Of a stretch of DNA of 64,000 nt, positions 1-10,575 are shown piece after piece. Below the pieces are notes generated by a model. It did no database searches and was not told the origin of the DNA. It worked only from the letters and a program-made list of their open reading frames with translations. A program made the position numbers and the translations under genes. Numbering within the stretch: the stretch's first letter is position 1; each line of letters opens with the position of its first letter. Origin of the DNA: Valencia hispanica (lineage: Eukaryota > Chordata > Actinopteri > Cyprinodontiformes > Valenciidae); the NCBI GenBank assembly GCA_963556495.2, contig OY747721.1, positions 7,383,649-7,447,648 of the forward strand, written 5' to 3'.

Positions 1-150
1 ATCAAATCTTCAGTCGGTTCTATACTTCCAATTTAAGATATAAAAAGGTTCTTTATTTAATGCTGAAGGAAAAAAAAGTTATGCACATATGCATTTATTT
101 TTCTTTAAGTGTACCAAAAACATACCGAACCGTAACTTTAAAACCTCAAA
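1..150 (+). mobile_element. 3' tail of a hAT-like miniature element (cut by window edge)
   Basis: The sequence resembles the 3' part of the element at 21998-22640: a run like cagt(c)ggttctata, then a tail containing tgcacat...ttattttt, then a terminal part reading taccgaaccgt. Only the tail is present because the window starts inside it. The hAT assignment is inferred from the style of the terminal repeat (gtgtaacggtac) in the fuller copies. No coding capacity is visible. Confidence 0.6.
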
Positions 151-864
151 TATGTAATTATGTAAATATATCGATTAAATGTTAATTGCAGAAAGGTGAA
201 GCTGTTCTTTGGGAACTGAGCTCCAGGACTATGTCAATGTTTCCAAAAACCTCAAGCTGCAGAACAGCCCGTGGAAGTTGAGGTTCATAAACTTCTTGGA
301 CGCAGATATGTAAAAAAAAACATGATGTTTTCATACCTTAACTTATATTTTTATTTTGCTTATTAATTGGAATGTGTAGTAATTTAGGTCACACTATAAT
401 AGCTCTAAAGCTTTGAAATGAGATTACTGGATTTAAAACTCCTCTTTATGCCATTAAGGGAATAAAACATAAAAAATGAAAAATATCAAATTTTGGCTAT
501 AATGTAAGAGTTGCACCATTTAAACTTAGATGAATCAGTCCACAAATTTTAGGGATTAATAAAGTCAAATTTATACATAATTCAGGTTTTAATTTTTAAT
601 GCAGACCATCTGTTATAAAACTCATGTCAGCAGCCTAGATAGGCAGCTCCACATTCTGTGAGCATTCAGTTCAAACCTCCTTTGCATTTTTTTTATCTTG
701 CTTTCCATATATGCACTGGATTTTCTGCGGCAATCACAGTTTTTGTGGAGGTTAGAGAGTTAAACAGTTTCATTGTTTCCAAAGTACTGCTTGCTTACAG
801 ATCTGCTCATGTGGAGGTTAAGTACTAAGCTCAAAAATATTGAATGGGAAAAAGTTTAATATTT
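151..864. other. Unassigned AT-rich intergenic sequence
   Basis: I see no exon-like ORF, splice-flanked coding block or clear repeat terminus here. Confidence 0.5.
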
Positions 865-1930
865 TTGTCGCTCATTTCAGAAAGTAAAACTCATACATTA
901 TATAGTTTCATTACACATAGAATGAAATACCACAACCCTTTATTTCTTGTAATTTTGATTGTTATGGTTCACAGATAATGGACTTAGGCTGGAGTCAGAA
1001 TATCAAGCGTCACTACGCTCAGACGGAGCCTATGCATGGGGTGCAAAGGCTGCGTTCCTCGTGTCAAGCCTCTACTCTACCAGAGACAATGTTAGAAGCA
1101 CCTTACCTGGACTAAGGAGGAGAAGAATCGCAAAGACCGTCTTTTCAGATGAAAGTAAAGATTTCATTTCAAAATCATGGTCCAAGAGTCTGGAGGATGA
1201 GTGGAGAGAAACAGAATCCATGTTTTTTGAAGTCCAGAGTGAAGTTTTCACAATCAACGATGATGTCATCTGCTAATTCTGGTCCACTGGGTTTCCACAG
1301 AACGTAGGCATCTGCCAGAAATATTTAGAGCTCTTTATGCTTCCTTCTCCTAACAAGCTTTATGAAGATCCTGGTTTCATTTTCCAGCGGGACTTGGAAC
1401 CGGCCCACGCTTGCCAAAGGTACCAGAAGCTGCTTCACTGACCATGGTGTTACTGATTGGTTGATTGGCCAGGTAATGGGCCTGAACAGAACTCCATAGA
1501 GAATCTGTGGAGTATTGTCAAGAGGAAGATGAGAGACACCAGAACCAACACTGAAGATGACCTGAAGGTCGCTATCAAAGCAACTTGGGCTTCCTGAACA
1601 CCTCAGCAGAACCAGAGGTGGATCGCCTCCATGCCACGCCGCACTGATGCAGTATTTCAAGCAAAAAGAGCCCCGACCAACTATTGAGAGCATAGAAATG
1701 TAGATATTTTTCAGAAGCCTGCGATTTCTGTTTAAAATTGTAATTTCTTTAATTGAATGTATGTAATATTTCAATTTTCTGAGACACTGAATTTTGAGTT
1801 TTCATTCTCTGTAAGACAGAATCATCAAAATTAGAAAAGAATAACGACTTGAAAAATTTCACTCTATGTGTAATAAATCTATATATGAGTTTCACTTTTA
1901 GAAACGAGTAACAAAAAACAACAACTTTTT
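865..1930 (+). mobile_element. Decayed Tc1/mariner-like transposon with long terminal inverted repeats
   Basis: Left (about 878-960) and right (about 1790-1925) arms are imperfect inverted repeats of each other: a block like gtttcattacacatagaatg on the left matches, in reverse, a right block containing gagtttcac and cactctatgtgtaataaatc. Between them the plus strand holds transposase remnants in broken frames, including a FQRDLEPAH-like block (second Asp region) and NSIENLWSIVKRKMRD (the P-x-x-N-P-I-E-N-L-W region carrying the catalytic Glu of Tc1-type enzymes). Stops and frameshifts make it inactive. The family name is inferred from these motifs. Confidence 0.7.
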
Positions 1931-2374
1931 CATGATATTTCTGAGCTGTACTTGTATCTGTAGCTACTCTGGTAATAATCAGCTCTTAAAATTGAGTTTA
2001 ATTTCACCAAACAGCATTTGTGGCAGATGCGAGGCATGCGATTTTTCCTCCATTACTGCATTTGAGGTGTCAAGGATTATAAATCCCAGCCTTAATCACA
2101 GCATGGAAACAGATGTGAGCGCTCATTTCAAGTCAGCAAGTTGTCACTAATCATTTTAATCGAAAAGAAACAAGGAAACGTCATCCAAAAGCACAGATGT
2201 AAAGCTTTAACTGTTTCCAGTATAAATTAGATTTTGATTTAGGTATTAGATCAGGCTAATTTCAAATTAGATTAAGTGAAAATGGAATCAGATACGTATT
2301 ATGGCATCACTTTATGAGGCAGAAACCAGTGTGTTGAAACATTAAATATTATCACTTTATTTTGGGATATGTTC

Positions 2375-2595
2375 CTCTGCACAGTAGTGCAGTTTGTAGC
2401 ACTGTTGCCTTGCACCAAGAGGGTCCTGGGTTTGAATCCCGGCCTGGGGGTTTTCTGCATGGAGTTTTGCATGTTCTCCCTTTGTGAGTTTCCTCTGGGT
2501 AATCCGGCCTTCTTCCAGTTTAATTGGTCTCTTTGAATTGTCCTTAGGTGTGAGTGCGTGCATGGTTGTTAGTCTCTATGTTGCCCTGCGAATTT
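2375..2595 (+). repeat. SINE-like tRNA-related repeat, copy 1
   Basis: Carries a B-box-like segment (gggtttgaatcc) preceded by an A-box-like gtagcactgttgcc. It is followed by the tail shared with the copies at 2970-3272 and 7060-7350: gcatggagtt...gcatgttctccc, then ttaattggt and a final ...gttgccctg segment. It is widely dispersed in the window and is not a functional tRNA, since no cloverleaf or acceptor stem can be drawn. Confidence 0.65.
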
Positions 2596-2599
2596 AACT

Positions 2600-2790
2600 C
2601 AACTTTTCAAGTGTTTTTTAGCTGTAAAACTATGGTAAAATGTACTAAAAGGTAGTATTCAAGTACTGTACTCAAGTACAGGTAAGATTGCTTCAGTAAG
2701 TTTTTACTCAAGTAGAAGTAAAAGGTAGTCATCTAAAAAAATTACTCAAGTCAGAGAATTTTTTTTTTTTGTAAATGAGCAACTCAAGTT
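2600..2790. repeat. 'tactcaagta' type dispersed repeat fragment
   Basis: Contains repeated words such as caagtactgtactcaagtac and actcaagtagaagtaaaa. Related words recur near 3855-3885 and, more loosely, inside the elements at 16431-16996 and 18230-18765, so this is probably a decayed fragment of the same or a related family. Confidence 0.4.
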
Positions 2791-2969
2791 CTGATTAATC
2801 GTTTAAACATCCTTGTTCTTCATCCGATACAGTAATCCCCCCATAGTTAGATATATTACATGGGAATTTACAGATGTTTTCATATTTGATCACTTTCTGC
2901 ATTTAATTTTTCCTTTACATTCTTGTCAGCTCAAACAAAAAGTGCTAGATTGACGGGCAAACTACTTAT

Positions 2970-3272
2970 ATGAGACTCATGTGCAGCTAGAAGGCCCGGG
3001 TTCAAATCCCGGCCGAGGGTCTTTCTGCATGGTCTTTGCATGTGTGGGTTCCCTCAGGGTACTCCGGCTTCCTCCCACAGTCCAAAAACATGACTATCAG
3101 GTTAATTGGTTTCTCTAAATTTCCGTTGGGTATGAGTGTGTGCATGCATGGTTGTTTGTCATGTTGCCCTGTGATGGACTGGCGACCTGCGCAGGGTGTA
3201 CCCCGCCTCTTGCCCAATGAATGCTGGAGATAGGCACCAGCCCCTCTGCAAGCCTAAATAGGATAGACTGGT
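2970..3272 (+). repeat. SINE-like tRNA-related repeat, copy 2
   Basis: Same layout as the copy at 2375-2595: a B-box-like gggttcaaatcccggcc, then a gcatggtctttgcatgtgtg segment, a ccaaaaacatgac segment and a final gttgccctgtgatggactgg segment. It abuts the TA microsatellite on its right. Confidence 0.65.
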
Positions 3273-3276
3273 AAAG

Positions 3277-3278
<2 letters not shown>

Positions 3279-3355
<77 letters not shown>
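3279..3355. repeat. (TA)n microsatellite, left half
   Basis: About 77 bp of uninterrupted TA dinucleotides. The tract stops at a miniature element and resumes at 3678, suggesting one array split by insertion. Confidence 0.95.
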
Positions 3356-3356
<1 letters not shown>

Positions 3357-3358
<2 letters not shown>

Positions 3359-3675
3359 GGCTCTCAAGCGATTAAGAATTTAATGTAATTAATCACAGGG
3401 TAGCTGTGAATTAAACGCGCAGTAGTGCAGGGAGTGATATAGACCGATAATCCCTCTACCTGGGCTGAGACAGAGAAGAGACATTCACATGGAACCGTGG
3501 ATGCAGTTCGGTTCGGCCATGCTGTTTACGTCAGGAGCACTGAACGCAATGTGGGCTGAATTGTAGGATAAACAGGGTGGGTCATCCTGTGCATGCGTTT
3601 ATTGCATTTTAAAAAATGTATCGTGTTATTTCTACAAATTAATTGACCTGCATTAACGAGTTAAATCTGACAGCC

Positions 3676-3677
<2 letters not shown>
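3357..3677. mobile_element. Miniature inverted-repeat element inside a TA microsatellite
   Basis: Begins agggctctcaagcgattaa and ends ttaa...ctgacagccct. The ends are imperfect inverted repeats (AGGGCTNTCA type) with internal attaatcac / taattgacc segments near each end. It is about 320 bp with no ORF. Flanking TA runs on both sides are consistent with insertion into a TA array. Confidence 0.7.

Positions 3678-3729
<52 letters not shown>
3678..3729. repeat. (TA)n microsatellite, right half
   Basis: About 50 bp of TA dinucleotides continuing the array at 3279-3355 on the far side of the miniature element. Confidence 0.95.
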
Positions 3730-3732
<3 letters not shown>

Positions 3733-5770
3733 TTGACAAGAATTCTTTGCAATGGCGCCCCCTCTAGCAGGTGGCAGTCTAGGCGGCCGCCTAGCCTGCC
3801 TGTGCCTAGGGCCGGCTCTGGGTAGCATACCCAGAAATCCTAATTACTTCAAAATAATATTACTCAAGTAGAAGTGAAAAGCACAGTGCAATAGATCTAC
3901 GCAAAGAAATAAATTTTTCCTTAAAAATACTTAGTAAATCTAACTAGTTACCACCCATACTGAAGTGCCGTCCAGTTGACAAAATGGTGTTAAACACAGT
4001 AGTAATAGCGCAGGGGGCACTAATACTTTTGGCACAGGGCACTTTGTAGAAAATATTTGAATATTTCACTTAATGAAAGTTGGATTTTTCTACATTTTTC
4101 CCTCTTAGTTATTACCATCTTTACCAGGGCGTCCAATAACCGAGGAGGGTGTTGTATGTTTGAAAATGAATGGTTCATCTCCTCTGTCTACATCTATTGT
4201 ACGTTGTTATGATATCCTATGCTCTTTTGATGTAAGATGGGATGAAAAATGTTTCTTTCCCCATTTCTGATGTTTCACTTTGTTCCGTTCACTCTTGACT
4301 TTTGTGTTTTTACCGAGTCCAAATAAATAATCTGATCCCTGCTTCAATTTCAGCACTCGAACATTTTGAACCACACATGAACTCTTGTGACATTTTCTGC
4401 CTGAATCAGATATGAGACACGAAGGACGTGAACGTATCCTGCCTTGGATCAGCCCTGTGGTCACTTTCTCCTCACCCAGATGATTCACACTTGTGGTATG
4501 GCCATGTGTTGCACAGACTACATGCCTGCTGGGCTCTCGCCATCTCTCAAACACACACAGACACTTACACAGACTGCACATATAAGGAGCTCAACGTCTC
4601 TTAATGGGGAATTATGACCATATTTAGCTCTGCCTGCTGACTTGTTTGTCTTGGCCAAGGAGCCCCTCTAACAAGTGGTCTCGCTCACCGAAGGTTTTGC
4701 CCGATCCGCACATAAACTGCGTAAACTGAGACAAACACTAACCCAGCCACCCAAGTAACCCTGGCTCGGCGTGCAATCCGATCCAGATGTGCCCAGATGT
4801 GCTACATCTCGCCATTCACCCCTCCTGTTGCTGGAGAAGCAAAAGTGCCCGATGACTTCACATAAAAAAAAGAAAAAAAGCAAATGGCGAATGGGCGGCA
4901 AAGAGGAAAACCTTCTTTTTTTTTCTCGAACTATGTGGCTTGCTGGAATGGAAGAGTTGCTCTGGGCTATTTCAGGGCCTTTCTAACACAGCTACTCCAA
5001 CAAACAGAGAGTCATCTTCCTGAAAAATATTGTTCTCAAGAAAAAAAAAGCATCCATAAATAGAAAAAAGATCCCCTTTATAATTTCTGAACAGAGCGAC
5101 TCTGTTAAAAAGGAGCCTGTTTTTCCCTCCATCCACAGCTTGTCGGTGATAATGGATGGAGAGGACAGTTGCGGATCATTTCAAATCTAATTTATACAGG
5201 CTTTATTGAATCAGCATGAAAAACTCAGTGGCGGTCAGGCACACGTGGAGTAATTTATTGGTTCACGTGTTGTGTGTGCATGTGTGGCTTTCAGGGCTTT
5301 CACTTTTCACATGTTGTCACGTTACCACCGCAAACTAAAATGTCTTTTATTGGAGTTTTATCCGATAGAGAAACTCAGAGGAAGGAGAGCGATACAGGGC
5401 TTTCAAAAACATTTAAACAACCAGCATCATGAAGACAAAGGAACACAGCAGACAGGTCAGGGAGAACGTTGTCAGAAAGCAGAAAGCTTAGAATATCTCA
5501 CAGAATTCTGTTCAATCCATCATCTGAACATGGAGAGAGCATTAATCAGAGAAGCAGCCTAGAGGCCAGTGGTAACTCTGGAGGAGCTGCAGAGCTCCTC
5601 AGCTTGGGTACAGGTATTATCCACCGAGACCAGTTTTAGTTGTGCACACCACAAATCCGACCTTTATGGAGGAAGGGGAAGAGGAAAGCTATGAGAAGTT
5701 CTATTTCCTCCTCCTGTGGGAGGAGAAGCTGGGGTCAGATGACACGAAAAGTTAAACTTAATCGCCTACA
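3730..5770. other. Unassigned intergenic sequence with one orphan minus-strand ORF
   Basis: Holds a 124-codon minus-strand ORF at 4207-4581, Cys-rich in its N-terminal half and Lys-rich in its C-terminal half. I cannot place it in a family and it lacks clear splice or promoter support, so it is not called a gene. The rest shows no coding signal I can support. Confidence 0.35.
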
Positions 5771-5771
5771 T

Positions 5772-5965
5772 GCAACATGGTGCTTGTGGAGGAAAACCAA
5801 CACTTAAAATCTCCTTATGCACCCCATCCAATGAAACATGGTGGTGGCTTCATTATTCTGTGGGGATACAGTGGAACTAAGCGAATACAAGGCAATCATT
5901 GTCAAAAGAAGGCAAAAATGACGCATCATTTCCTCATTAAAGAAAGAAAATCTAAAAAGTGTGGC
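5772..5965 (+). mobile_element. Tc1-like transposase fragment
   Basis: Plus-strand reading gives a block ending MKHGGGFIILWGY, matching the common Tc1-type motif ([13 protein letters not shown]). Only this central piece survives, with no recognisable terminal repeats. Confidence 0.6.
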
Positions 5966-6334
5966 GTGCCTTTGTAGGCTTAATTTGTAAAAAAAAAAGC
6001 ATGCACAATTTTCCTTCAGCGTCACAATTAATCTGTGAAGAAGTTCAAGGGGAATTAATGCTCATCGAGATGTAAAGAGAACATCTTGTGGATTATTATT
6101 ATTATTATTTATTTATTTTTTTTGCATGCCTTTTCTTCTAAAATGGGTTGTTTTTCAGCCTCCTGCTTGTCTTTGTGTGAAAACGAACTGGAGCCTGCAC
6201 TACTCTGACTGCCAGGATGAACAGAGGCCAAATTTCCTCTGTTTGGGCACACCGCCCCTTCCCACAGATTCCCTTCAAGATATCCCAGCGTGTAGTTAGA
6301 AAGCATGAAACGAAGATCCAGCTGTAGTACTCAC

Positions 6335-6620
6335 CCAAATCCTCCATGATCTGATCACAGCCGGCTGCTTTTCGCTCTATGGGCAGAACATTTATGAGTG
6401 ACGGCCGTGGTTCGACGCTGGCCTGGCGGCTTTTGTCTCCCTCGGTCCTGAATAACTTCTTAAGACCCCGTTATTCGCTAAGAGAGGAGGAGGAGGAGGA
6501 GGAGGAGGAGGAGGAAGAGGAGGAAGAGGAGGAAGAGGGAAGGCGTCCCTTCTTTTTTCAACTCTCTTCCCCGTCCAATGCTTACCAGCAGACTTCAGAC
6601 CGGAGGAGGCGTAGTTAAAT
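6335..6620 (-). promoter_or_regulatory. Possible first exon and promoter of an unidentified minus-strand gene
   Basis: On the minus strand an ATG at 6347-6345 is followed by four full codons (M-E-D-L) and one base of the next, then a consensus donor (G|gtgagtac, boundary at 6335). The upstream sequence (6350-6620) has more CpG than its surroundings and contains a GGA/TCC tract. This is the arrangement of a short coding first exon. No downstream exon was identified to the left, so the call rests on the donor, ATG and base composition alone and could be chance. Confidence 0.25.
6483..6540. repeat. (GGA)n purine microsatellite
   Basis: Near-pure gaggaggagg tract with a few gaa variants. Its plus-strand translation is poly-Glu and is not taken as coding. 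Confidence 0.9.
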
Positions 6621-7059
6621 AAATGTGGTTACAAACCATCACCCCCCACCCGACGCAAGACGTCTTGGACATTCCCGATCCATATTTGGGATAGAAACAC
6701 TACGGATTCAGGGAGCAGATAGAGCTCAGCAGACAGTGGCAGGATGGACCAATGCTGCGACCAAGTGTTTGTGGAACTGAAGTATAACATAATGTACAGC
6801 ATCTTTTTATTTTTTATCCATCTTAGTGTAAAACCACATGTTCTATGAAAACAGATCATATCAAAATGTGTTTGTCTTTTTTTATTTTCAAATAAAAGAT
6901 GTTTTGGTGGGAGCACTAGGAAGCATCGCCATGGTGACTGACTGCAAACTTTTTGTTTGTTTTGGCTATCAAATGTGGCAGTGGTCATTTTCAATAAATA
7001 CATTTTAAACGTGTCATGACTAAAATGGAAGAGAAAATAATCGCATTTGATAAAACAAT

Positions 7060-7350
7060 AAATCACAGTGGCACAGTTGGTAGCTGTTTCCTTGCAGCAA
7101 GAAGGTCCAAAGTTCAAATCCCAGCCTGGAGTGTGCATGTTCTCCCTGTGCAAGTGTGGGTTCCCTCTGGGTGCTCCTGGTGCCTCCACAATCCAAAAAC
7201 ATGGCTTTTAGGTTAATTGGTGTCTCTAAATTGCTCTTAGAAGTGTGTGTGTGCATGGTTGTTTTTCCTGCATGTCTTCTATGTTGCCCTGTGGTGGATT
7301 GACAACCTCTCCAGGGTGTACCCCACCTCTCGCCCCATGACCACTGGAGA
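7060..7350 (+). repeat. SINE-like tRNA-related repeat, copy 3
   Basis: Shares the order: gtggcacagttggtagc, a B-box-like gttcaaatcccagcc, gcatgttctccctgtg, ccaaaaacatggc, and a closing gttgccctgtggtgga segment. Confidence 0.65.
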
Positions 7351-8034
7351 TATGCGCACGTTTAGAACTCCAAATGGGAAAATGGTTTCTCACCAACCAA
7401 CCATCATACAATATGGATATAAACAATTGAGAGTGGCAAAAAAAAAAGAGGTTATTTTCAATTTGACATGGCTGAAATCATTCACAGAACTGCGCTAAAC
7501 AACCTTCCTGAGTGAACATCCTTCTGTACAGCATTTGAAAGCACAAAATGGAGACAAACACACTGCAATTAGCTCTTAATGCTAGTAGTAGTTAGCCTGG
7601 TCATTGAACAAATCAACAATAAAATAGTTTTCAAACTTGGAGATGGAAAGTGGTTAAATCTGGTTGGATGTCATCCCCAGAACCTGGTTATGATTTTAGA
7701 GGTAAACCGAAAGCAGCCATTAGTGCTTTATCCTGGTTCAGCTGCTATCCTCATCAGTTCAGGTAGTTTTCAGAGATTTGCTCCACTGTTTGGAGGCTCC
7801 CGATCAAGATCAGTGGGCTTGTACAATTGATCTGTTTGGCTGTCTACATGACAATTTACCTGCTCGATTTTTACCTTGAAGATAACTAATGCGAACATTT
7901 CTAGAGTATCACTAAAAGCAGCCTAAATGTGCACCAGCCTTTGTGAAACCACAGCTTTACATCAAAAACCTGTTGCTGCATTATTTCCTGTAGGTTTGTT
8001 TTTGTCAAATTACACCATATCCACAAACTTCACC

Positions 8035-8200
8035 CCAGTATGTATCCTAAAGAGCTAATTATCTTAAAACACTTTAACTGGAATGGACAGCTTCTAAGAC
8101 AGCGGGAGAAGGCCGAAGTACCTGGAAAGAACCAGGTATACAGGAACATCCAAACCTCATGTAGAAAGACCCCAAGCTGGGATTCGAACCCTTTTCCTTT
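8035..8200 (-). repeat. SINE-like tRNA-related repeat, minus-strand partial copy
   Basis: The reverse complement contains gggttcgaatcccagc followed by the gtctttctacatgaggtt segment seen in the plus-strand copies. It is degenerate and truncated. Confidence 0.5.
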
Positions 8201-8675
8201 AAGGTTTCCATAAACTGTTAATAAATACACAGGTAACCCTTAGTTAATACTTTACCTTTGGCTGTGTAAAGATGTAGTGAAAATTCTAGACTCAGATCCA
8301 TGGAGGTCTTGGACACCCCTGATCAACCTTCAGCACCATCCCTGTCAAAAGTTGTTTTTTCGCCAAAATTCGCATCACACGTTTGTTCTCAGATTTAAAA
8401 ACAACTTCACATATCAAATTTCAGGCCGGTGTACTCAATGCAACTTTCTGCTGGCCTTAATAAAGTTTATTCAGCTGCGTTCGGTTACAGTGAGCTTTTT
8501 TTGTGACCAACACACAGGAAAGCTACTTGGATGCAAGTGTGGAAGTTTGAACCAACTTTCTGTTTACACCCAAGACCCATTTACACAAAAAAAAACATGT
8601 TTTTTCTAGAATATGACATACGACCAATAAATAATGGATTTTAAATGCAAAAATGTTACGGCCTATAAAAGTGAT

Positions 8676-8838
8676 TTGGAACCCTGGTCCCACAGTTCTT
8701 CATGTTTTGCACGTATATCTGCTCCAAAACACCTGATTCAAATAATTGCATCCCCTCCTCAGCATGGCATCAACAGGCTGCAGAAGCCTGGTAATCACCC
8801 ATTCATTCAAATCAAGTGTGTGGCATGGTTGTTCAGAG
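8676..8838. mobile_element. Short palindromic element, family A copy 1
   Basis: About 165-bp repeat with the order accctggtc, atgttttgcac, cacctgattcaaat, gcagaagcctggtaat, cattcattcaa. The same order recurs at 13594-13787, 45620-45812 and 62011-62199. Better copies start and end with inverted sequences (catgttttagatgt / aacatctaaaacatg). No ORF. Confidence 0.55.
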
Positions 8839-8849
8839 CGGTGTATCCT

Positions 8850-10575
8850 AGCCTAAATGGAAAGTTGAGTGGAAGGAAGAAGTGTGGTAGAAAAGGATTT
8901 TGTTTCTTTTCAGCAAAACCAGGATATAGTTCACTCTTTATTTAGCGAAGTTCAATAAATGGGTGCACCCAAGTCTTTTAAACAAAAGTCACTGGATGTT
9001 TGTGCTCCTATTTATTATTAAATTAAAAGCAAAAACACAGCAGAAAAAAGATAAATACTTTGTGTAGCAGCTTACTTGTACCACTTTAACAAGATTTTAG
9101 TTTGAATCTTTTTTTTATTGAAAAGCCAGGGCTAGAAAATCAAATTAAGGACATTCTGGATTTGAAATTGAGGGTGAGGCAGGGCGTGAAATTGATTTAG
9201 CAGAATAACCTAATTTGCTTTTTATGAAGGTTTAATTTTTGGAAAATCTGGATTCCTTTTTTCACAAATGCACTACATGGGCTTCTGAAGTTCAGAGCGA
9301 TACCAGCTAAACCAGGGCCAACCATTTTTTTTATTTATTTGGAATTTGAATGATTGAAATAAAAGCAAGTTTTAGAAAATATTTCTCTGTCTTTTGTCAT
9401 TTCTGTTTAATAAAAGAAAAGGATAGGAAAAATGTTACTAAAATCAGATTTGCTATGTTAAAAATAGGAGATTTTATAATCGCGCAGCCCTAACTGAGGG
9501 CCCCCAGGTTGCCCCCTTTGGACACCCTTGATGTAGTGGAACAGTAATGAATAGCAATTTTGGCAATTCATTTTTTGTTTTGTTTCATGGACTTGAAAAA
9601 CGTTTTAATACCCAGAAAAAAACAAAAACACTTTTAGTTGCAAGACTTTTTACATTGACACCTGCTTCAGTGTTACCTTTCCTGTAAATTATACCACCAT
9701 TATGAGACATACCGGTAATAAAAACCTGAGTTTCAAAGAAGTGATGGACAGAGGAATGTAAAAAAAAAAAAAAAAACAGGAAAAACTTTTTAATTAAGAG
9801 AGCTCACAGTTACAAGCTTTGTTTGTGTGCCTGGGGTTGGGAGATGCCAGAATAATGTTGGTGACATGATGAAAGCATATATTTAAAAATAAGAAAAATG
9901 AAAGAAACTTCTCATTCGCTGTTTACTGTATGTCACAGACCAAATGTGCTTCAACTGAATACATCCCTCTGCTGGCGTGCCTTTGGTCTCAATGCATGAA
10001 ACACAACTGACTGACAACTCAAACATACTAATTAAACAAACTCTTGTTTCTAGATGTGTCAAATTGCTAATGTGGAGTAAATATCTGAGGATCAGACCAG
10101 GTAAACATCTTTAAAGTTGTTCATGCAGTTCTCTGATTCAAATACTGAATTCTTACCCGAGAATTTTTACATCTAGGAGCACTGTGACACATAACTACGC
10201 CTTTCCAAAAATTCTAGCGGTAATAATTATAACAACTCAAAGACGCACGCTTACATACACTCATACTTTCCAAACCAAAGTTCTCACTCCAAATTTTGTG
10301 ATGGTTGGTGCTTTAGAGTAAATTCAAGGAGCAGGGCAGCACATGGTGTGGAAACCAGAGACAAAAAGAAAGACAGCGTGAAGTAATTTGGCGAGGTGGG
10401 TGGGTGGGTGGGGGCTGATGTGATGGCATGAAGGTAACGTGGGCAGGCTTGGTTACCTAAAATGTCCGCATTCATTAAGTTAAATTACTTCTTCGCTCCA
10501 GTAAATCCACACACACACACACACACACCCGCTCCCGTCATCCCCTGTGTCGTTAAGCCTGTCCCTCCGTCGCCA
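8850..10575 (-). other. Region downstream of elob: probable 3' UTR and intergenic
   Basis: No coding blocks. The elob 3' UTR must start at 10575 and run leftwards, but I could not fix its end. Minus-strand AATAAA motifs occur near 9330-9345 and 9010-9020. A (CA)n tract lies at about 10507-10528, inside the likely 3' UTR. Confidence 0.4.

Noticed and set aside
2375..3272. tRNA genes suggested by B-box-like gggttcaaatcc
   Set aside because: No acceptor stem or cloverleaf, and the same unit recurs as a dispersed SINE-like repeat.
6379..6618. Poly-Glu ORF
   Set aside because: Created by a GGA microsatellite.
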